Assembly: GCA_033763895.1 (NCBI GenBank) | Contig: JANRJQ010000011.1 | Coordinates: 111,963-175,962 of the forward strand | DNA from: Chloroherpetonaceae bacterium | GTDB taxonomy: Bacteria; Bacteroidota; Chlorobiia; Chlorobiales; Thermochlorobacteraceae | Direction: 5' to 3' | Length of the DNA stretch: 64,000 bases | Shown here: in pieces, positions 20,689 through 29,595 of the stretch | How positions within the stretch are numbered: position 1 is the first letter of the stretch | Layout of the letters: the number at the start of each line of letters is the position of its first letter | The notes under the pieces: generated by a model | The model's database searches: none | Seen by the model: the letters and a program-made list of their open reading frames with translations, nothing else | Told to the model about the DNA's origin: nothing | Translations under genes and position numbers: made by a program

Positions 20689-21516
20689 TTATGATTGATT
20701 TGAATCGATGATGATTTCGCCCTTCAAAGTTGTAAATGCTTTTCCACTCAAATTTACCCGATGCGCCATTAATTCAACTTGAATTTCTCCCCCGCGCTTC
20801 GAGGCTTGGAAGGCGTTGAATTTAGTTTTTCCTAATCGCTTGTTCCAATAAGTTGCTAAGGCGCAATGTGCCGAGCCTGTAACCGGATCTTCATTAACCC
20901 CGCTTGCAGGTGCAAAAAAACGCGAAAGAAAATCATAACCATTTTTTTCAGAGCTAAGCGTGGTAACAATAATGCCACGAACCGGTAACGCTCGAAGCGC
21001 ATTGAAATCGGGGCTAAGTGATAAAAGAATTTCCTCACTTTCAACTTCAATAAGGTAATCGAATTTTGCTCGATGCGCCTTTGAAGCTTTCAAGCCCAAA
21101 GCTTTTGGAAGCATTTCTGGTATCTCAGCCTCTGAAGTTTCTATAGCAGGGAAATCCAAACTGATTGATGTTTCGAATTCATTTTTGTTTTGTGATGCAA
21201 AAAGCGCCCCGCTTCGGGTTTGAAATGAAGCCTTTTGATTTGTGTTTAATTTTCCAACTTCCCACAAAATATGAGCTGAGGCTAAAGTCGCGTGGCCACA
21301 TAAATCAATCTCAACTTCTGGAGTAAACCACCTCAAATGATACATCCCTCCATTCAGAGGCACAAGAAAAGCCGTTTCTGAAAGGTTCATTTCCATAGCA
21401 ATATTTTTTAAGACTTGATCTTCAGGAAATTCTTCCAAGAGACATACCGCAGCAGGATTTCCTTTGAAACGCGACGATGCAAAAGCATCTGCAATGTAAA
21501 TCGGATAAGTTGACAT
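20689..21516 (-). CDS. PhzF family isomerase/epimerase
   Basis: A 275-residue two-domain PhzF-like protein. Visible family motifs are ADAFASSRFKGNPAAVCLLEE at the N terminus, MNLSETAFL with the catalytic Glu, LCGHATLASAHIL and the C-terminal EDPVTGSAHCALATYW. Family members isomerise small hydrophobic or amino-acid-derived acids; the metabolic substrate here is unknown. There is no phenazine cluster nearby, so phenazine synthesis should not be assumed. Convergent with the iscA-like gene. Confidence 0.92.
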   Translation of the reverse strand: MSTYPIYIADAFASSRFKGNPAAVCLLEEFPEDQVLKNIAMEMNLSETAFLVPLNGGMYHLRWFTPEVEIDLCGHATLASAHILWEVGKLNTNQKASFQTRSGALFASQNKNEFETSISLDFPAIETSEAEIPEMLPKALGLKASKAHRAKFDYLIEVESEEILLSLSPDFNALRALPVRGIIVTTLSSEKNGYDFLSRFFAPASGVNEDPVTGSAHCALATYWNKRLGKTKFNAFQASKRGGEIQVELMAHRVNLSGKAFTTLKGEIIIDSNQS

Positions 21517-21576
21517 GAATTAAACAATTAGAATTGACATTGAGTTAGAACTCAAAATGCAAAAGGAAATTCAAAA

Positions 21577-23079
21577 ATGCATCACGAATATGTAGTTATT
21601 GGTTCAGGAATTGGCGGTCTTAGCGCGGCGGCCTTGCTTGCGAAGGAAGGTAAAGATGTACTTCTCATCGAAGCGGAATCGGCAATCGGCGGCTGTGCCT
21701 CTTCATATCACATTAAAAGACCCGATGGAAATAAATTTAAATTTGAATCAGGTGCAACCACAATCGTTGGTCTCGCCGAAAATCAGCCTTTAAGAACCCT
21801 CGAAGAAAAACTTGAAATTAAGTTTCCGGTTGTTGAACTCAATCCCTCAATGACCATTCACTTCAAACAATTTCAGGTAACCCGGGTCAAGGATAAAAAT
21901 GCTTGGATAACAGAGTGTTTTCAAAAGTTTTTTTCTTCGTGTCCTGAACTCAAAAACAAGCACGATGAATTTTGGAACCTTGCCTTTTCACTCAATGATT
22001 TGGTTTGGAGAGTTTCAAAAACAAACGTATTGTTTCCACCACTATCAATTAGCGACCTATTGAGGCTTGCTCAAAACAACAAAATCACAGATTTCCCAAA
22101 ACTGCGATTCCTCTTTGAATCAACACTTTCGGTGATGACTTCGTTTGGATTACATGTTTCTGATTCATTTGTGAGATTTTGCGATGAGCAGTTGATGATT
22201 ACAGCGCAAGCGAAAACCGATCAAGTCCCGTTTCTTTATGCAGCTCCTTGTCTCACCTATACGAATACAGAAAACTTTTACGCCTACGGCGGAATGATTC
22301 GAATTGCAGAAACCCTACGCGAGAGCATTATTCAAAATGGAGGAAAAATAATCACTCGCCAAAAAGTTAATGGAATTCAGAGACGAAACAGCAGATTTAT
22401 CCTTTCTTTAAGCAAAGGCTTTCTTACCGCCAAAAAAGTGATTTCAAATGCCACATTATGGAATACTTATGAAATGCTTGAAGATGCATTGAAACCAAAG
22501 CTCAAACATAATGTTGAACGCATTCCTTTTGGATGGGGTGCTTTCACAATGGGGATTGCTATAAATGATACACTTCATAAAAACCTAACCCTTCATCATC
22601 AATTCCATCTCGAGAGTAAAATCCCTTTTACCAATTCAGATTCATATTTCCTTTCACTCTCAATGCCGGATGATTTTGAAAGACACCCTGAGTCGATGCG
22701 GGTAATGGCAATTTCAACCCACACCAAAACAAATGAGTGGTTCAAAGAAGAAATGCAATACAAAGAGTCAAAAGCGGCTGTTGAAGAATTCATTTTGAGC
22801 GATTTAGAAACTCGAGGCATAGGCTTTTCGCGTGAATCAATTGTGTTTAAAAATTCCTCAACACCAAAAACTTGGCAAGATTGGACACATCGAAAGTTTG
22901 GGCGAGTCGGTGGTGTTCCGAATACACTATCGCGTTCTGTCTTTGAACTTACTGGTTCTAAAGGGTTGATTGAAGGACTCTATTTTGTTGGCGATACCGT
23001 TTATCCCGGTCAAGGAATAGCTGGTGTTGCGCTTTCAGGAATAAATGCCGTAGAGAGAATCAAAGCGGACGAATCGTGA
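21577..23079 (+). CDS. CrtH/CrtI-type FAD-dependent carotenoid or retinoid oxidoreductase
   Basis: A 500-residue FAD protein. The dinucleotide fold opens at residue 5 (VVIGSGIGGLSAAALLAKEGKDVLLIEAE) with GGCASSY, and the C terminus has the FAD-closing GLYFVGDTVYPGQGIAGVALSG. This places it in the phytoene desaturase / carotene isomerase (CrtH, CrtISO) / retinol saturase superfamily. Green sulfur bacteria use CrtH to isomerise cis-carotenes; CrtH is the best guess, but the GIG-type ending also suits other members. It is divergent from phzF with a 60-base gap and has no other carotenoid gene beside it. Confidence 0.75.
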   Translation: MHHEYVVIGSGIGGLSAAALLAKEGKDVLLIEAESAIGGCASSYHIKRPDGNKFKFESGATTIVGLAENQPLRTLEEKLEIKFPVVELNPSMTIHFKQFQVTRVKDKNAWITECFQKFFSSCPELKNKHDEFWNLAFSLNDLVWRVSKTNVLFPPLSISDLLRLAQNNKITDFPKLRFLFESTLSVMTSFGLHVSDSFVRFCDEQLMITAQAKTDQVPFLYAAPCLTYTNTENFYAYGGMIRIAETLRESIIQNGGKIITRQKVNGIQRRNSRFILSLSKGFLTAKKVISNATLWNTYEMLEDALKPKLKHNVERIPFGWGAFTMGIAINDTLHKNLTLHHQFHLESKIPFTNSDSYFLSLSMPDDFERHPESMRVMAISTHTKTNEWFKEEMQYKESKAAVEEFILSDLETRGIGFSRESIVFKNSSTPKTWQDWTHRKFGRVGGVPNTLSRSVFELTGSKGLIEGLYFVGDTVYPGQGIAGVALSGINAVERIKADES

Positions 23080-23104
23080 AACGATGAAGAAAATTTTTTA
23101 CGAA

Positions 23105-24265
23105 TTAATGTTTTAAGGTTCGTTTTAAGCGTGCGATTCGTTGGAAAGATTCATCAATTCGCTTTTTTGATACCTTTCCAGAGGTCACCATATTTTTTAT
23201 CGCTGCATGAGCTTTTGGAACTAGATTGGAATCATATACTAAATTATTCCCAAAAACCAGAATATCAACGCCAGCTTCGATAGCTAAATATAAAGTTTGT
23301 TCAAATCCAAATTGATCTGTTACCGCTTTCATTTGAAGGTCATCAGAAAAAATCACTTCCTTAAAATTCATTTTCTTTCGAAGGATACCTGAAACTACGC
23401 TTTGAGAAAGAGTTGCCGGATAAAGTGTATCCCAATTTCGATTGAATAAATGCGCGGTCATAACTGAAATTGAACCATTCTTTTCGATAAGCTTTGCAAA
23501 GGGAATTAATTCTATGTCACTCCAAGTTTCTGAGACATCTGTAACACCAAGGTGAGAATCATTTCTTGAGCTTCCGTGACCCGGAAAATGTTTCACAACG
23601 CTATGAATCCCTCGCTGCGCGGCCTCGTCAATAAAGATGGAAGCGTTGAGAATAACGGTATCGGGGTTGCCTGAAAAACTGCGTTCAATTTTTCCGATTA
23701 CCGGATTATCAGGATTTTGATTAAGGTCGAGAACAGGCGCAAAATTGAGATTGAACCCTGATTCCATAAGGGATTTGGCTGTTAATGCAGCGTAATGTTT
23801 CGTCGAATCTCTGTTGGAAAGATTACCAAGCGAAGCCGCACTGGGAAAAAAGGGGAACCCGTATTTCATTTTCAAACGATTCACCTTCCCCCCTTCTTGA
23901 TCAATGCCTTTCAGCAATCGAAGTGAAGTGTTCAAAAAGGTGATTGAATCAAGTCCCCTGAGCAACGCTTTCACTTGTGAGGGAGATGAAATATTTCGAT
24001 AAGAAATTTTTCGTTCAACATCATAATCGAAGAGAATCACTGAACCTAAATGATAGGTTTGAATGTCTCGAATAACCTCTTTTGCCGAGTCAACATACAT
24101 CCCTCGAAATCCTACGCAAAGCATTTGTCCAATCTTGAAATCAAGACTATCAATTTTCGAAATTCTTTTTTCAGGTTTTGCTTGTGAAAAGGTGATTGAA
24201 GAAAAATGAAATCCAATCAATAGAAAAGTCACAAAGACTTTATAGGATCGAAGCAAGAAGGTCAT
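23105..24265 (-). CDS. glycoside hydrolase family 3 enzyme (beta-N-acetylhexosaminidase-like)
   Basis: A 386-residue exported GH3 enzyme, close to NagZ, that should release N-acetylglucosamine from murein fragments or other glycans. A signal peptide (VFVTFLLIGFHFSSITFSQA) precedes a single TIM-barrel domain with LLKGIDQEGGKVNRL, NLNFAPVLDLNQNPDNPVIG, the catalytic KHFPGHGSSRNDSHLGV loop (His acid/base pair) and nucleophile Asp in FSDDLQMKAV. The predicted export is unlike cytoplasmic NagZ of enterics but usual in this phylum. Its start overlaps the stop of the mutase subunit gene by 4 bases. Confidence 0.92.
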   Translation of the reverse strand: MTFLLRSYKVFVTFLLIGFHFSSITFSQAKPEKRISKIDSLDFKIGQMLCVGFRGMYVDSAKEVIRDIQTYHLGSVILFDYDVERKISYRNISSPSQVKALLRGLDSITFLNTSLRLLKGIDQEGGKVNRLKMKYGFPFFPSAASLGNLSNRDSTKHYAALTAKSLMESGFNLNFAPVLDLNQNPDNPVIGKIERSFSGNPDTVILNASIFIDEAAQRGIHSVVKHFPGHGSSRNDSHLGVTDVSETWSDIELIPFAKLIEKNGSISVMTAHLFNRNWDTLYPATLSQSVVSGILRKKMNFKEVIFSDDLQMKAVTDQFGFEQTLYLAIEAGVDILVFGNNLVYDSNLVPKAHAAIKNMVTSGKVSKKRIDESFQRIARLKRTLKH

Positions 24266-26007
24266 TTTAGAATATATTTTTCAGCGAACTTGTGAAGGAA
24301 CTCCGGAACATTCATCCCAAAATAAATAAAGTCAGAGATTCCTTTTGAGACAAGCTCCTGCGCATTAGCTTGTTTTCCGGCTATTATGACTGGAACCGAC
24401 TCTGGAATCAATGTGATAAATTTTTCAACCATTTGAAGATAAGACTCATCATTACTGCAAAAGACAATGCCGTCATAGCTTTCAAATTTGGGGAGAGACT
24501 CGTCTTCACTTATTCTTTCCGTTCTTATTCCTCCGGAAGCGAATACATCAGTAGCGAAATCGGCACGTGCAGATCTTTTCGCAAAATCACCATAAAGCAG
24601 TAACGCAACTTTTACCGGCGAGGAGCGCTGCTTTGCTGCATCAATTATCTTTAGGCGAATAGATTCAAATTCGAATGAGGGATTGAAATCTTCTTTGTTT
24701 GATTTCATTAAATCTTCACGGGGTGTTGGATCTTCATGTGAGTCGGCATACTTTGAAATCCCAACAAGTGCACGTTTTCTTTGTTGAAACTGTACATTTC
24801 TCTTTTTAGCGTATTCTCGTAGATCATTGCCAAACGATCCTTCCAAAAGACTTCTTGAAAGACCACCTTCTGCTTCAATCAGTAAAAACTTTTTCCAAGT
24901 TACTTCTGCGAACTGTTCTGTCGCTGTATCGAAAAAGTAAGAGCCTCTTGCGGCATCATTAACAAGACCGAGAAGTGATTCATGCCTTAAAAGCTGATGA
25001 ATAAGAAGAGATAATCTCAATGAAGATTCAGTTTTATTGGAGAGTTTTGTGTCGTATGAAGGAAGAAAAATGGTATCGGCACCGCCGAGAATTCCGGCAA
25101 AACATGCAACCGTGGATCTAAGCACATTATTATGAGCATCGAAAATTGAAACCAAATGCTCCGGAATCGAAAAATGAATATGAAAAGTATTTGGTTTTTC
25201 TTGACTTTGAGATTGAATCGATTGGTTGAGTAAAGTCAAAAGAATCCGAAGCGCGCGAAGTTTAAGAATATCAAGATACAAACTGCCGGATGCGAACACT
25301 TCAAATCGAGGGGAAAAGTTTTGGATAGTCGAACGCAATGGATTTTCGATCAGGTGAGTGAAAACTTCTTTACACAAAAATAAAATCGAAGCAAGTTCAT
25401 CACTCACAGAAGCACCCATTTTAACCAGTTCCATTGAAGAAATCCAAGGATTGATTACATGAGCGTTTTGAAGTTCAAAGCAAGATTTGACATCACTTTC
25501 AAGGGTGATGAAAGGATAAAAGTGATGAGTCTTAATATTGAAGATCGGAGATGGTTCTAGTGAAAAACCTTGCAACTGAATTGGTGAAAAGAGATGACTT
25601 ACCTTTAATTCATTGCCATAAAGAAAATTTGGGTTTAGGGTCTTGCTAACATTAGGTCTTTGGTCTGAGAAATGCTTAAGAATGATTTCTGAACATCCCA
25701 AGTCTTTTGCAGTCGATACAATGTGTGAAAGATGTTCATCTGTCGTTCGCAATAAATCAATAATCAGAACTGAATTCCATTGACTTGGAAAAGAAGTTGC
25801 CTTAAGGAGAGTTTGAAATTCAGGTGAAAGTTTATTGCTCGAATTAAAGTAAGGTTCAAAGGAAATGGACTGTTCTGTTTCCCATAAAAGGGTTTTGAGG
25901 GCATCATTTCCAGAGGCTCGTTTCAATTCTTTAGCAACTAAATCGTAAAAGTCATTTTTGTTGATTTGAGGAAAAAACGGGTATTCATTCAAGGTGGAAT
26001 GTGACAT
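24262..26007 (-). CDS. mutA: methylmalonyl-CoA mutase small (beta) subunit
   Basis: A 581-residue protein from the ATG at 26007, which has a strong ribosome-binding site (AGGAG) seven bases upstream; a more distal TTG is in frame but unsupported. The N-terminal part matches the mutase barrel fold of small subunits (PFFPQINKNDFYDLVAKEL, LLWETEQSISFEPYFN). The C-terminal B12-fold (about residues 450-581) lacks the DxHxxG cobalt-ligand motif, as expected for the non-catalytic subunit. The catalytic large subunit is not adjacent. Instead a GH3 gene overlaps its stop. With MeaB at 47593 it implies methylmalonyl-CoA/propionyl-CoA metabolism. Confidence 0.8.
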   Translation of the reverse strand: MSHSTLNEYPFFPQINKNDFYDLVAKELKRASGNDALKTLLWETEQSISFEPYFNSSNKLSPEFQTLLKATSFPSQWNSVLIIDLLRTTDEHLSHIVSTAKDLGCSEIILKHFSDQRPNVSKTLNPNFLYGNELKVSHLFSPIQLQGFSLEPSPIFNIKTHHFYPFITLESDVKSCFELQNAHVINPWISSMELVKMGASVSDELASILFLCKEVFTHLIENPLRSTIQNFSPRFEVFASGSLYLDILKLRALRILLTLLNQSIQSQSQEKPNTFHIHFSIPEHLVSIFDAHNNVLRSTVACFAGILGGADTIFLPSYDTKLSNKTESSLRLSLLIHQLLRHESLLGLVNDAARGSYFFDTATEQFAEVTWKKFLLIEAEGGLSRSLLEGSFGNDLREYAKKRNVQFQQRKRALVGISKYADSHEDPTPREDLMKSNKEDFNPSFEFESIRLKIIDAAKQRSSPVKVALLLYGDFAKRSARADFATDVFASGGIRTERISEDESLPKFESYDGIVFCSNDESYLQMVEKFITLIPESVPVIIAGKQANAQELVSKGISDFIYFGMNVPEFLHKFAEKYILK

Positions 26008-26332
26008 ATGAACTCCTATAAATGTTAAAATATACCCTAAAGTTAATTGAAGGATAATCAAATGAGGAAGGATTTTTTTTGGAATTAGAAAAGAAACGCT
26101 TGCTTTTAAAAAATTTTATTGGTATCATATACTTCATTCAACAACAAAACAGCGCTAATCATTAGCTGTATTCCACTCTATTTATCTCAAATTCGATTGA
26201 GAGAATAAAATGGAACCTTTTTATCATCAAATGTTTGATAGAAGGAATAGTGATTTTACGCATGATTCGTTGACATGTTTCTTGTAATAATTTCAACAAT
26301 TCAACGTTTACAAACAACAATCCTTTAAAAGT
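26008..26332. other. divergent promoter region between mutA and susC
   Basis: About 325 AT-rich bases between divergent genes. It must carry both promoters. No operator or riboswitch could be made out with confidence. Confidence 0.5.
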
Positions 26333-29300
26333 ATGAATTCATTGAGAATGAGGTTACTTGTGTTGGTGTTTGCAGTTATGGCTTCTGCAAATATTGCCTT
26401 CGCACAGTCGCGCACCGTGACGGGTGTCGTCAAAGCAGCGGATGATGATTCTCCGCTTCCCGGCGTTCAAGTTGTCGTTAAAGGTACCAGTATAGGTACG
26501 GTTACTAAGGCCAAAGGGGACTTTTCAATTAATGTCCCTGCTGACCGTGATGTTATTGTTATCAAATCAATCGGCTATCGCACAACCGAAGTCAATGTTA
26601 AAGACAAAACAGACTTAGGGTTCATCAAGCTTGAAGTTGATGCTCGCCAAATGGATGAAATTGTTGTAACAGGGGTGGCGGAAGGAACTTCCACGAAGTT
26701 GCTCGGTTTTGCCGTTGGCAAGGTAAATGAAGAAACCTTGAAAGAAGTGCCCGCTCTTGATGCTGGTACTGCACTTCGCGGTAAAATTGCCGGTGTTCAA
26801 ATTGTACAGCCCACGGGTGTTCCGGGTGTAGCTCCTGAAATTCGCCTTCGTGCTGTAACCAATATCCAAGGTACTTCAAATCCGCTTATTGTTGTGGATG
26901 GAATTATTACGCCACCCGGTACATCACTAGCCGATATCAATATGAACGATGTCGCCTCGATTGAAGTGCTGAAAGGTGCAGCAGCCGCTTCATTGTATGG
27001 TTCTCAAGCGGCAAATGGCGTTGTTCAACTAATTACAAAAAGAGGTTCAGAAACTCCGGGTAAAACCGATTATACCTACCGTGGTGAAGCAGGACGAACC
27101 GATTTGCAAAATACTTTCCCTTTACTTACAACCCACAGAAATTCTATAGATGCAAACGGAAATTTTATTGATGGGAACCTAACAACTGCAAATATTCAGC
27201 GTCAATTTGATGCAGATGCATTCTATGATAATCCTTTTCCGGGAACCGTTGTTGATCAGCAACGCGAATTGCTTCAACCTTTTACATTTATTAGTAATTA
27301 TGGTTCAGTAGCTTCATCCCAAAAGAATACAAACTTTCTTTTCTCATTAGATCAACTTACTCAACCCGGTATCTTACCTTTATCTCCGTCCTTTAATCGT
27401 TACAATGGTCGTTTAAACATTGACCACAGAACCGGAGATTTTAAGATTTCTTCTTCGTTATTGTATTCATCATCATCAGGTCCCTCCAGCAGCGCATTTG
27501 CAGGTGGAAGTCCAATTGGGCAACGGCAGCAAGGTGGTCCATTTTACGGAATTCTGCTTTTGGAGCCTGACTTCAATCTTTATCAACCAAACCCTGATGG
27601 CACTCCGTATTACAATGCTATCGGCAATGCAAACGCAATTGCTCCCGGAAGACAAGGTGCTCCAAATCCTACGAACAATGCGACCAATCCTCTTTATGGA
27701 TTGAGCCGTTCAATCATTCAATTGGGTCAACAACGTCTCTTGGGTAATGCGGCTGTTACCTATCAGTTTACCGATTGGCTCCGCGCTGAAGGTCAATTCT
27801 CTTATGACAGAACGAGTTATAATTTTCTCACCGCGACGAAGAAAGGCTCTTTCGATGGCGCAATGAATGTAACCGGTGGCAATATGACGCAGGGCGACGG
27901 TAATAATGACGGATTAATTGGTACTTTTTCAATTTTTGCAAACCGTACGTTTGACGATTTTACGGTGAGAGGTACTTACCGATATCAGCTTGAAAACTAT
28001 TCAAGCCAATTCGGGTTTACATCAGGTTCTTCATTCTCAGTGGAAGACTTATTTGTGTTACAAAATTTGGATAGAGAAACGCTTTCATCGACTAGTACTT
28101 CAGAAAAGATTACCGCCGAGAATTTTTTCTTCAATCTACAAACGGACTACAAAGAAAAGTACATTTTGGGCGGAACAGTCCGAAGAGATGCAGTGTCTCT
28201 TTTTGGACCCGACCAACGTTCACAAATCTTCTACCAAGTGAATGCAGCTTGGAGAGTAACTCAAGATCTTGAAATTCCGGATATTCAAGAATGGAAGCTC
28301 CGTGCATCTTTAGGAACAACCGGTCAAAGACCGCCTTTTGCAGCTCAGTATGAAACTTGGAATGTTACAGGTGGTGCTCCGTCAAAATTAAATCTTGGAA
28401 ATAATTTACTGCGCCCCTCTACGGTCCGTGAGTTAGAAGTAGGAACCAATGTAATTTTCTTTAATGATTTTTCATTTGAGTTTAACTATGCTACATCAAC
28501 GGTTAATGATGCCATTATTCAAGTACCACTTCCAGCTTATGCAGGGTTCGGTGCTCAATTCCAAAATGTAGGGGAGTTATCAAATAATACTTTTGAATTT
28601 CAATTAGGAGGGCAAGTATTTAAGAACGACGATATGTCCCTTAATTTTAATTTAACGGCCAGTCGTTCCAGAAATAGAGTTATCCGTACAGGCCGCGCAC
28701 CTTTTTCAACTGACGGTCTCTTTGGCGGCGGCGGCGGCGGTGGTATTGCCGGTGATATGTTCAGAATTGCAGAAGGTGAAGAATTGGGTGTCATGTTTGG
28801 AAACATACATGCAACATCACTTTCGCAACTTACCACGAACTCACTCGGTTTTGTAAATAACCTTAGAGGTGTTCTCGCTGGTGTTGACCCATTAACTCTA
28901 AAACCGGAAGATTTTGAAGTCAATGCTGATGGTTATGTTGTTCGTAAGGGAGTTACAGGTTCTACAGCCGAGCATACTTACCTTTTGTTGGATACTCAAA
29001 CCAATCAACCATTAGTTGCAGAAATCGGGAATGGTAATCCAGATTTCCTATTAGGTTTCAACACGACTTTTCAATGGAAAGGACTTTCGGTGTATGCATT
29101 GGTAGATTTCCAAATTGGCGGAGATATTTATAACGCAACTCGCCAATTGCTCTATTTCAACAACAGACACGGTGATTTAGATCAATCGGGTAAGGCGCAA
29201 AGTGAGAAAAAGACCGACAACTATTATCAAAGCCTTTACAATGGTAATAATTCAACGAAACATTTCGTTGAGTCCGGAACTTTTGCGTGGCTTCGTGAAT

Positions 29301-29527
29301 TAAACATTTCATATACTTTAAGTAACGAAGATTTGAAAACTGTTGGTCTTGATTTCTTTAGCGACATTCGTCTCTCGGTCATCGGTAGAAACCTTTTTGT
29401 AATAACCAACTATAGTGGTTATTCACCGGAAGTTGCTTTAGCAAATAACTCAACGACTTATCGGGTCGATCAATTTGTCTATCCGCTATTCCGTTCATTA
29501 ACCGGTGGGGTTCAAATCCGATTTTAA
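26333..29527 (+). CDS. SusC/RagA family TonB-linked outer-membrane protein
   Basis: A 1064-residue TonB-dependent importer working with the SusD-like lipoprotein encoded next. Order: signal peptide (MASANIAFAQ), carboxypeptidase-regulatory-like domain (VTGVVKAADDDSPLPGVQVVVKGTSIGT), plug with IRLRAVTNIQGTSNPLIVVDG and VLKGAAAASLYGSQAANGVVQLITKRG (the SusC signature), then a long barrel ending GGVQIRF. A run of glycines (GGGGGGG near residue 800) is coded by repeated GGC triplets at about 28725. Substrate is probably an oligosaccharide or peptide; it cannot be named from sequence. Confidence 0.95.
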   Translation: MNSLRMRLLVLVFAVMASANIAFAQSRTVTGVVKAADDDSPLPGVQVVVKGTSIGTVTKAKGDFSINVPADRDVIVIKSIGYRTTEVNVKDKTDLGFIKLEVDARQMDEIVVTGVAEGTSTKLLGFAVGKVNEETLKEVPALDAGTALRGKIAGVQIVQPTGVPGVAPEIRLRAVTNIQGTSNPLIVVDGIITPPGTSLADINMNDVASIEVLKGAAAASLYGSQAANGVVQLITKRGSETPGKTDYTYRGEAGRTDLQNTFPLLTTHRNSIDANGNFIDGNLTTANIQRQFDADAFYDNPFPGTVVDQQRELLQPFTFISNYGSVASSQKNTNFLFSLDQLTQPGILPLSPSFNRYNGRLNIDHRTGDFKISSSLLYSSSSGPSSSAFAGGSPIGQRQQGGPFYGILLLEPDFNLYQPNPDGTPYYNAIGNANAIAPGRQGAPNPTNNATNPLYGLSRSIIQLGQQRLLGNAAVTYQFTDWLRAEGQFSYDRTSYNFLTATKKGSFDGAMNVTGGNMTQGDGNNDGLIGTFSIFANRTFDDFTVRGTYRYQLENYSSQFGFTSGSSFSVEDLFVLQNLDRETLSSTSTSEKITAENFFFNLQTDYKEKYILGGTVRRDAVSLFGPDQRSQIFYQVNAAWRVTQDLEIPDIQEWKLRASLGTTGQRPPFAAQYETWNVTGGAPSKLNLGNNLLRPSTVRELEVGTNVIFFNDFSFEFNYATSTVNDAIIQVPLPAYAGFGAQFQNVGELSNNTFEFQLGGQVFKNDDMSLNFNLTASRSRNRVIRTGRAPFSTDGLFGGGGGGGIAGDMFRIAEGEELGVMFGNIHATSLSQLTTNSLGFVNNLRGVLAGVDPLTLKPEDFEVNADGYVVRKGVTGSTAEHTYLLLDTQTNQPLVAEIGNGNPDFLLGFNTTFQWKGLSVYALVDFQIGGDIYNATRQLLYFNNRHGDLDQSGKAQSEKKTDNYYQSLYNGNNSTKHFVESGTFAWLRELNISYTLSNEDLKTVGLDFFSDIRLSVIGRNLFVITNYSGYSPEVALANNSTTYRVDQFVYPLFRSLTGGVQIRF

Positions 29528-29537
29528 CCAAAAAGTT

Positions 29538-29560
29538 TCGGGGCGATTCAGTCGCCCCGA
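29538..29560 (+). terminator. hairpin between susC and susD (attenuator or partial terminator)
   Basis: A 9-bp perfect GC-rich stem (TCGGGGCGA with TCGCCCCGA) and 5-base loop lies 10 bases after the SusC stop and 36 bases before the SusD start. The T-tract after it is broken (TTTATAAGTTTT). It could end some transcripts or stabilise the susC messenger end. Confidence 0.72.
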
Positions 29561-29595
29561 TTTATAAGTTTTACTTAACTTAATATTTAACAAAC

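Noticed and set aside
20689..21516. Phenazine biosynthesis because of the PhzF-like gene
   Set aside because: No other phz gene is nearby and PhzF homologues are widespread with other substrates.
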